64,000 bases of DNA from Desarmillaria ectypa (taxonomy: Eukaryota; Basidiomycota; Agaricomycetes; Agaricales; Physalacriaceae): assembly GCA_030407005.1 (NCBI GenBank), contig JAUDYN010000001.1, positions 1,674,001 through 1,738,000 of the forward strand, read 5' to 3'. Below, piece after piece: positions 56,276 to 64,000 of this stretch (positions are counted from its first letter, which is position 1; each line of letters opens with the position of its first letter). The notes under the pieces were generated by a model that was not told where the DNA came from, did no database searches, and saw only the letters and a list, made by a program, of their open reading frames with translations. The position numbers were made by a program, and so were the translations under genes.

Positions 56276-58321
56276 TTATATCAATGTACGATTATTTCTG
56301 TAATCCGTCATCTGCCAGCAGCACAATTTTAATATATACTTATAATCGTGGAATGGCAGAATCAATGAAGTTTGATGTCTCGTTCGTAAGCCCTGATGCT
56401 AAGCTCTAGTACAGTATTGATGAACGGTTCTGAGGGATAAGAAATCTTCCAGCTCCTTCGACGATTCTCGTCAGAATAGTTCCATGTCTCTGGTGTGTCC
56501 ATGACACTCCGTTGCAAGTCTTGTCTGTCAAAAAGTGCATAGGTCCCGGCTTTTGGTCTTGGCGCAAGCTTTCCTTAGACTTCCCTGCACTGTAAGAGTC
56601 AAAAAGGGGACGCAAAACCGTGAGAAAGTCGGAATTATGGTTTTTCCGCTGGCTTGACGATTCATAACGCCCGTAGTGTCCACTTCAGGCCTCAGGTTCA
56701 TTCCAAGTCCAGAGTTTCGTGCTTCTCAACTCTATCCACAACAAAGGGTGGACACGTCGTTTGGCTATCTGATGGCTGTTATGCGTTGACTTCATTGAAT
56801 AACTAATACGCCGAGGACTTCTTGGGGCTCCGTGAGCAGAGGATACTCCCATGTCACATGCAATACATAGTATCACACGCCGATTCACTGGGTGGATCGT
56901 TCTGATTCTTAAAGATCACTGCCAATCGTTTTCACCCGGTGTACTGCCTTCATCTCCCTTTGCCAAGAGATCGTTTACCTGCCCATGGTTTCAACGCTCC
57001 CTTGATAGCACATGGTACTCCCCGTATGGGCTTTTTCTTGGGACATATCGTCGGACGTAAGTAGTTTTTTTGTTTGTATCGCTTGAGAACAAAAGCCAAA
57101 AAAAAAACAGAAGACAGGGAATGGAAATCTCAGAACTTCTTTAGGCAGTTTTGGCAAATTTATTCGTACTGTCGAGCATCACCACAAGTTGGTGTTTTCT
57201 TCGATTAGTGTTCCAAGCATCCTAACGATAAACAGTGCCCAGTGGCCAACCGAACCCTTCGCTCCCATCTCAATATTCCGAATGAAAGCTGATTTGTTAT
57301 TTCAGCGTCGATCGAAGATGCGCCAATCTATGCCCATAAAAGGATGGAGCCAAATTAAAACTAAAACAAATCCTCGACGTGCTAGGATGTTTGTGTAAGG
57401 CGATTTCAAGTATATTGAGCTATTATTAACCTACGTGTAACGATTTTATGGTTCGCAGCCACACCTATTCGGTGCGTATTGCTTCCTGAAAGGCCGGTGC
57501 GAAAGATGATGACCATAGTCCCGGATGTCTGGTCGACATTCCTCTCATCCACGCTAACGCACGGCTCACACGGTACGAGTTTCCGTGTCATCTTATGGAA
57601 TCCCGCCCTTACTGCTCAATCGCGCCAATCGGTCTCTGATTGAACATCTTGGCATTCATTCATCAAGATCTTGGCATACCTAAGGCCAGTTTCTAGATAT
57701 CGATATTCTACCGAATCCGAGAAAACATCGATAACTCTGATGCAACAGAAAGTGAAGGTACATACACGAGCGTTTTTTTCTTTCGAAAGGACGCTTTTTC
57801 GCACATAAGTGATCGTTTCAGCGGTAGGTCAGCACACCGCACGCAGACATAGGTAAAAGTTACGGCGGCTTGACGTTGTTTTAACACCTTACTCACTTCG
57901 GTCAGTATCTCTAATCAGGCCCTCGGGGCTTCGCTACCCTTCTGGATGTCCGATCACTCCAAGCCCAGTTTGATATGTTGGCTCCACCCATTATCACCCG
58001 TTAGACATGACGAAAACGTTAACAGACCCGTTCGACTGCTGTCATTGTCGTGAATGTTCTCACGTCCGAGCAATCTCGGCCCGTTTCATGATCCTTGTCT
58101 ACCCCGATATCATGGAAAGTTTTGCGTGCTCGCCTTCTGTTCTCCCCTGAAATGCTGTTTTAGGTATTTTTGTTGATGACTTTGATAACCAGAAACTGAC
58201 GTCGATTAATCTGCGCATTAGGTGATGGTGAGCGCCAAGAAAAATGATTGCTACAAAAGGTCCGCCCATTTGTTCATTTAAACGTATCGTTCAGGTCTAC
58301 TCTACTGTACACGCATTCAAT
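56276..58321. other. Long intergenic region, no gene seen
   Basis: About 2 kb. Many frames of 60-77 codons occur on both strands, none with a domain or splice-consistent neighbours. It holds the 3' flank of the carrier-like gene and the promoter of the Zn2Cys6 gene. Confidence 0.45.
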
Positions 58322-59724
58322 ATGCCCGCAGAAACTCAGCCTCGCAAAAAGAGACCGGTATCCGTCGATAGCAAACCGGACTCAGACGTCGATCACCGCA
58401 AAAGGTAGAATACGTTTCTTACTCTGTGAGTTGACGAAGCTAACAGGCGTTGCAAAGGCGTCGGAACCGCACCACTCAGTCTTGCCTCAATTGTCATACA
58501 TCAAAGCGAATGGCGAGTATTTTGTCCTTGGACTGTTGCGTGAGGAAATTAATATTCGGGCAGTGTGACCGGAAGCGTCCAGCTTGTGCTCGTTGCACAC
58601 AACTTGGCTTAGTAGGTTACTGTCCTGAGCCAACTTCAATCATCGTTGACAACCATATTCTAGACAGGACTATGTGTATATGAGGTTGATGACCCCAACC
58701 AACGGTCTGATACCCAAGATGAGAGCTCGCGTCTATTAAAACGAGTGGCCGAGCTCGAAGGCGTTATACGTGAGGTTAATAACTGCACACAACTTGTCAG
58801 ATTCATCGGTGATTAACAAATATATACAGCTGAAGAACAAACCGCATCCCCGATGGCTGCAACCAGGTTGCCAACAAATGCCCCCAGAAGCTGAGAACTC
58901 CTCTCATGATTCCACCGTTTCGGATTCCAGTATGCCTTCATCTTCTGCGCCCATGAAGCATTCAAATCCACGAACGCTACATTCACCTACGTCACCGGCA
59001 TATCCTCCCACAAGCGGCCTGCGTATTGACAGCAGTCCATCCTCCCAGTCTTCTTCGTGTTTTAGTGCATCTCCCATTAGCACTCCTTCTCCCATAGCTA
59101 CTCCCATTGACGAGTTTTCCTGCTCGCCAGTTGCTATCGGATCGACATCTGACAGTCTCGATCTGGTGTCGATGTTCATGTCCTATCCGGACATGATCCC
59201 TACGGATGATGCATTGGCGAGACACGACCTCGATCAGCTTCAAAAGACTAACAACGGCCACTGCGGCTGTTTACATGAAGCCGCAAACTATCGTGCCCTC
59301 TTGGAGTTATCATTGAGGCTTCGCAAAGCTGCGGATGTGCTTGCAAGATCACCCCGACATCATGCTGGCTCGAGCTGTTCGCTCCAGAGACGAGTCTCAG
59401 AGCTGGATACTCATGCTTCGTAAGTTCTTTTTTCCCTCCCTATGTTCGCCTTTGTTGACATATCTTATTTTGGATAGCACTTCCTTGGGCGATGTCAGTT
59501 GTCCGCCCGATGATACATACGCAGCTGTAAATGATTGTGACCAGCCGCGGCATCCTTTCGGCACCCATGTGGATATCTATGATCCAATGACGGTGCAAAC
59601 CGCGATCCCTCCTGGTGCGGTTGCTCCGTTAGCATTGCATAGTATGCACCCTTGGGATAGCTTCGTTTCTGACATGCACATGGTTGTCGATGATCCAATG
59701 ATGAACTGGGAACCGCGTAGGTGA
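58322..59724 (+). CDS. Zn2Cys6 (fungal binuclear cluster) transcription factor
   Basis: Six exons (58322..58404, 58458..58512, 58564..58615, 58668..58774, 58830..59419, 59478..59724), 377 aa. The basic N-terminus (QPRKKRPVSVD...KRRRNRTTQ) leads into SCLNCHTSKRMCDRKRPACA with cysteines at 37, 40, 47, 54, 57 and 66, a C-x2-C-x6-C-x6-C-x2-C-x8-C cluster. A short helix follows (LLKRVAELEGVIRELKNK, about 85-105), likely a dimerisation coiled coil. The rest is Ser/Pro-rich (about 110-190) with an acidic, possibly activating C-terminus (DSFVSDMHMVVDDPMMNW). The intron inside the zinc cluster (58513-58563) needs a GC donor (ATG|gcgagt); without it the third cysteine is lost. The target genes are unknown. 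Confidence 0.88.
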
Positions 59725-61229
59725 CGAGGGCCCCGGGCGAAGACGACTATCAGAATTGTTGCGCCCTAGTCGGTAGTATCGAATATCGGCGTATGTAAAT
59801 ACCGAATATTATTGTTATACTTGTTTGTTTTCCTTCTATTTATATAATACATGTACCAATAAATTTCATAACTTAATCCAACGTGTCGATGGCATCCGTT
59901 GCTGACATACAGAATTTTGTGGATAGACTCAGTGACTTTGAAGCATCGAGTCATCAAGGCAGATAAATGATACCATCAAACGTCGGATGTACGACTAACC
60001 GACTTGAGTTTATCCTTGGCAGCTTGATGAAAATAGGGTGTGGCGTCTAGATTGGCGTCATGCTTCGGTAACTTGAAGTATCGACTGACGGTGAGAAGGG
60101 TATGCCGCTTGGCGAAAGGGGTCCCATCATTCTCATGAGTGGAAGAAATGCCATCCCCACATAGCATCGTTCCCCAAACTGATTAGTTCTTCCATGCCAA
60201 CGTCGGAGTGTCGAAGGGAGGTCGGGATTAATGGTCTACTACTTCCGTGGAATAGCATATACTATCTCAGAATCAGCACGAATCCTGTTGACCCCCCAAA
60301 TGGAAGGTTCGACAAGCTGAGAAAGTTCCATTAAATTACTCAAGCACTGCCTTGGAGTGAACTTCTAAGCGGAAAGCAGCATGTCCAAGATGGAACTTCA
60401 GTCATGACGCTGTCCAAGGGCAAACCAAGCAAGGCACAGACCAAAATAAATACGCGAGATCAATGCTTCTACTACGGCCCAAGGTAGTAGTGAGTCGAAG
60501 GAGCCAAGCTTTGGATGACAGCGCGGGGGTCCAACCCTGTGGTCCTGCCATGCGAGGAAGAAAGTCACAGTACTCTCTATAGAATGGTGGGATGAGGATG
60601 CCTACGTGAGAAGAGTCTTTGACACAGCGAATCCGAAGTTTGGATATTCCCTTTTTTTCCTATCGCCAAGAGAAACGATTACAGATACGCAAGGTGAGTT
60701 AGAGACGTAAGGCTTCCCATACCGGCGGTAAGGGTTCAATGAAATTCTGGGGTGCTCCGGTAAATGAGTTGTGGTTCAGTTGACCTGGATCTGGAGAACA
60801 AATGAATGACTTAACACCTCAGCCGGTTACGGTCCCTCAGCCGCTACCAGTAACCGCAGTAGATGAAACAGTACCGGTTCTTGTTGTCAGGAATTTTCCA
60901 TGCATGCCTGAGGTAAGGAAAAAGAGCTCTCGGTGCTAGTGCAACCCGAGTATTTGCATCCACCATATGAAGGTTCAGAGGTCAGGTTCAAGTTTCGTTC
61001 AGTCGCCGGTGATCGTACAGCGTTCCCAGGAAGGAAACAAACCCGAAGGGGAAAAAGGTCGTCAGATTATCAGAAGAGGACCTGAAGATATGGCATACTG
61101 TAATTTCCATTTCTGTAGGCTCTTCGATGGATTCGCCTTGATCGACTCGAAAGCACGATGTAATTAATACACACTTACAGCAGGAGACAGCCCCGCTCAA
61201 ATAGTATTACAATATAGACCGACACTGCT
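59725..61229. other. Long intergenic region, no gene accepted
   Basis: About 1.5 kb between the Zn2Cys6 gene and the second fold-back element. A 63-codon minus-strand frame at 59,976-60,167 (KRHTLLTVSRYFKLPKHDAN) looks like a real C-terminal coding segment, but I found no upstream exons and cannot name it. A short Pro/Val-rich frame starts at an ATG near 60,804. Confidence 0.4.
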
Positions 61230-61560
61230 GGAGCGGGTATGTTTTTTAGTTCTAAAAAGCGGACCTAAAAATATCGTGACTTTCTATGTAAACTTTCGAC
61301 AGGAAAAAGGGCCTCCTAAAAATAAGATGAAAAACAGCACAGAAAACAGATCGAAAGAGTGATTCCCATTGTTCGGAACAATGGAAACCGCTTTTCATTT
61401 GTCAAAAACATGCTCTTTTTGGTGCATAAAAACAACACAGAAGGTTTTTTCATTATGTTTTTTTTAGATCCTGTTTTACCAGTGTAAGAAGACGATCAAA
61501 ATTCACGATATTGTCAGGATATGTTTTTAGGTCCCAAAAAGCAGCCAACCCCAGAAGTGA
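61230..61560. repeat. Fold-back (MITE-like) element with central palindrome
   Basis: A perfect 19-nt palindrome CCATTGTTCGGAACAATGG lies at 61366-61384. On both sides are imperfect inverted arms. GGACCTAAAAA with TATCGTGA (from 61261) pairs with CACGATA...TTTTTAGGTCC (to 61534). CCTAAAAATAAGATGAAAAA (from 61313) pairs with TTTTTCATTATGTTTTTTTT (61445-61464). No coding sequence is present. It looks like a non-autonomous fold-back element about 230 bp upstream of U2AF1. The ends and any target-site duplication are uncertain. Confidence 0.5.
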
Positions 61561-61769
61561 CCCTGCCTAATTATTCTGATTCGGCATTGTAATAGTACGA
61601 GGGTGCGCGTTATCGACAAGTTTTGTCGCGTTTTGGTGAATAAACACACAATGTCCATTTTTGAACAGACCGTGTTCTGGAAGGATCGAAACTCCGCTGG
61701 CTTAGTCATTCGGCCAACACCGACTAGGCGCTAGCTGCTGCTTGACCCTTTACTACATTGTTGAACAAA

Positions 61770-62654
61770 ATGGCGTCTCATCTCGTCAGTTCTGTGGTAT
61801 CTGCATATCTTTCATTTTCTGACATTCTTCTAGGCAAATATCTTTGGAACAGAGCAAGATCGTGTTAACTGCTCTTTCTACTATAAAGTGGGCCCTCTAC
61901 TTTTTCTCTATCATTGTTTTTAATCCTCTTTGAAGATAGGTGCATGCCGACATGGCGATAGGTGCTCTAGGAAGCACATTCGGCCTCCATTCTCTCAAAC
62001 AATTCTTCTGCCCAATGTCTACCACAATCCTGCTCATGACCCCGTCTGCAAATTGACGGAGAAGGAGCTTCAAGAGGGCTTTGATGCCGTTTATGAAGAT
62101 CTGTACTGTGAGCTGTCGAAGTTTGGACATCTCCTGGAGTTACACGTGAGACCGCATATCACTTTCTGAATGCCATAGCGCTAACAAACGTCCAGGTATG
62201 TGACAACGTAGGCGATCATCTCATTGGCAATGTCTACGCCCGATTCGAGTGGGAGACCGAGGCACAGGCAGCTGTTGATAATTTGAATGATCGTTGGTAC
62301 GCAGGTAAGTAATCTGATGATGCTTGCTCCGACATTGTGATTCTGACTTGTGCAGGACGACCGCTGTATGCGGAGTTATCGCCAGTCACAGATTTCCGTG
62401 AAGCTTGTTGTCGTCAAAATGAGAATGGGGAATGCAATCGTGGAGGCTTTTGCAACTTCATGCACTTGCGGCTTGCTTCGAAAGAACTAGTGTCTAGTTT
62501 GCGGGCAGGCCAACGGTTGGAAAGAAGGCTGCACCCACCGAAAACCGAGAGTGGCGGAGGATGGGAGCCCAGCAGCAGAAAACGTGAGGGCGGTCGCGGC
62601 AGAAGCGCGAGTCCTACCAGGAACGGGGGAGAAGACAGATGGACGAGAAAATGA
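61770..62654 (+). CDS. u2af1: U2 snRNP auxiliary factor small subunit (U2AF35)
   Basis: Five exons (61770..61784, 61834..61887, 61936..62145, 62196..62304, 62356..62654), 228 aa. Its order is zinc finger - RRM - zinc finger - RS tail. ZnF1 (C18, C27, C33, H37) reads [20 protein letters not shown]. The central atypical RRM (UHM-type) has FGHLLELHVCDNVGDHLIGN and VYARFEWETEAQAAVDNLND. ZnF2 reads CCRQNENGECNRGGFCNFMH. The tail is Arg/Gly/Ser-rich (GRGRSASPTRNGG). U2AF35 contacts the 3' splice-site AG and pairs with U2AF65, so it is a core splicing factor. This is of interest in a genome with many GC donors, although GC is a 5' splice-site feature. It is convergent with ALG14. Confidence 0.96.
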
Positions 62655-62889
62655 ACTTGCCCTCTCGTCCTTAGCGTGTACATGTGTAATCAACCGATTT
62701 CAAAACGTATTATACATTTCTTTTGCCTATAAAGTTGAGGTTTTTTGTCTTTCGGATACCGAGTAGGCGCATGGTTGAACGTTCATGTGTCTTGTCCTCA
62801 ATGATTGAACATTCAAGATTTAGAGGCTTAGCCTGCAACAGCACTGTCGCTTTGCCATGTCACGAGCCGCATACTCCGTGCTATCAATA

Positions 62890-63838
62890 CTAGACAAGCC
62901 AACCAAAACATTCCCCCCGACCTCCATCTGCCAAGGGTTGCGGCCATTGCACAACAAATCTAAGAGACGGGTAAGACAATATAGAGTCAATAGGATCAGT
63001 GACACGATACCTGTCTACCAGAGGACGAAGCAACTTTCCCGACAAGGATAAGGAATGAACTCGTGCGAACGACTCCACATAAATAAGCTTGGGAGCTGGA
63101 AACCCGATGAACTGTGAAGAGAGTGAGCAGGCGGGGGAGCCAAGTTACAGGTTAACCTACTTTGTTGACATAGACAGCGATACAGAGGCTGAGACACGTA
63201 CCGGGGCCATTAAGAATCAGGACATCGGCGAATGGCTGCGGCGCAAATAATGACGACAAAAGCGGGAAGAAAGTTACGTGTTGCATGCATCTGAATAGTG
63301 ACCAGAGGGCTGTCAAGGGGCTGGAGAGCAGAGATTGGTGGACCCGTCGGACGCGCGGGATTGTCCAAACGGCGAACTTATTTAAGAACAGTCACATAGT
63401 GCAGAGTAACAAGAGAGGGGGTCAATACTTGGAACTTCTATAACTAAACAGATACCGCACATTTTGTTCTGATGAGGAAGTGCATTTCTTGTATTCAAGG
63501 TCTCTGGCTTTCTGGGTGCTCAATGTGTCGCCATCACTAACTATGTATATCCGTGGGGAAAACCGAGTGTAGTCCAAGGAAAAGAGAAGGGTTATGACTT
63601 CACTGGTATGGCCACCTGTGCGAAGAGGTGTCAGCGAACCTCCTCATTGCAACGTACACAAAGTTGGAAGTTTACCTGATCCTAAAAATACGGCAAGTTT
63701 CCGGGTACCAGAAGTATTCTTTGACAACCGTGTTCTTCCGGAGGATTTCTGGGCAGGCAACAAGGAAAAGATGCGTAGAACGCATGCTACAACGCCTATC
63801 AAAAAGCAAATGGCGAGGACAGAAAGACTTAAGGCCAT
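62890..63838 (-). CDS. alg14: UDP-GlcNAc transferase subunit Alg14
   Basis: Five exons, complement(62890..62959, 63011..63111, 63161..63376, 63461..63615, 63676..63838), 234 aa. An N-terminal TM helix (LSVLAICFLIGVVACVLRIF, about aa 4-23) anchors it to the ER. The GSGGHTSE motif (about 53-60) is the nucleotide-sugar-binding glycine loop shared with MurG/Alg13-14. Later blocks are FADVLILNGPGTCLSLCIAV, FPAPKLIYVESFARVHSLSL and GKLLRPLVDRFVVQWPQPLA, ending CFGWLV, all typical of Alg14. With Alg13 it adds the second GlcNAc of the dolichol-linked N-glycan precursor. The intron at 63377-63460 (84 nt) is longer than usual and its borders are my best frame-consistent choice. Its 3' end faces U2AF1, 235 bp away. 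Confidence 0.93.
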
Positions 63839-64000
63839 GGAAATCGGAAAGTGGGCCTAGAAGGTCCCACAGTTTGATCAATGAGAGTCCGAGGAGACAC
63901 GGATACGGCCAGGGGATCCGGCTGGGAGGAAGTTCCTAACGGATGTACACCAGAAGGATCTTTCGTTCAACAGAACAGCCAGAAAGAGAGTACAAGGTGC

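Noticed and set aside
60804..60912. Short Pro/Val-rich plus-strand reading frame with a possible donor
   Set aside because: It is too short and isolated. No downstream exon was found.
63594..63860. 88-codon plus-strand frame at the right end
   Set aside because: It lies antisense to ALG14 exons 1-2, which have clear family motifs.
1..64000. tRNA, rRNA, CRISPR arrays, bacterial-type operons
   Set aside because: No tRNA-like B box in a plausible context, no rRNA-like blocks and no regularly spaced direct repeats were seen. The gene style is eukaryotic throughout.

Overview
The window looks like nuclear DNA of a filamentous basidiomycete, most likely an Agaricomycete. Genes are dense and split by many short introns, mostly 46-60 nt. 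The protein set is typical of mushrooms and wood-decay fungi: a CYP63-like P450, a CSC1/DUF221 channel, a Whi3-type RNA-binding protein, UstYa-like remnants, and several conserved proteins I know only as basidiomycete-type. I rebuilt exon structures by hand from splice sites, reading-frame continuity and family knowledge. Exon lists in the evidence fields are my models and are not supported by transcripts.

Left block (about 0.4-22.5 kb) is a conserved housekeeping region. It holds an Mrx11/FAM210-like mitochondrial membrane protein and a divergent mitochondrial protein sharing a 43-bp spacer, an NFKBIL1-like protein, a SAP-domain protein, an acidic nuclear-type protein, a 15-exon mitochondrial P-loop ATPase, a small tail-anchored protein, a Whi3-like RRM protein, a 16-exon CSC1 calcium-permeable channel and ribosomal protein eL33.

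Middle block (about 22.5-41.3 kb) is an accessory island. It contains two decayed UstYa/DUF3328-like genes in opposite orientation, a decayed GNAT acetyltransferase, two intact D-amino-acid oxidase (DAAO) genes in inverted orientation, an intact glutaryl-CoA dehydrogenase between them, a fold-back (MITE-like) repeat, a solo LTR with a perfect 5-bp target-site duplication, and a CYP63-like P450. The DAAO copies share a 1,076-bp tract that appears identical, introns included, while their 5' parts differ clearly. This looks like recent inter-copy gene conversion.

Right block (about 41.6-64 kb) returns to conserved genes: VPS8 (CORVET), a two-TM basidiomycete protein, TRAPP subunit BET5, the SNF2 remodeller FUN30, a mitochondrial-carrier-like protein, a Zn2Cys6 regulator, U2AF1 and ALG14. 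A second fold-back repeat lies just upstream of U2AF1.

Two gene-structure oddities recur. In eight introns the best model uses a GC donor instead of GT, about 8 of roughly 120 modelled. Four genes contain internal micro-exons of 8-10 nt. I saw no convincing tRNA, rRNA or CRISPR array. Introns, and the 5' end of the Whi3-like gene in particular, need transcript evidence.
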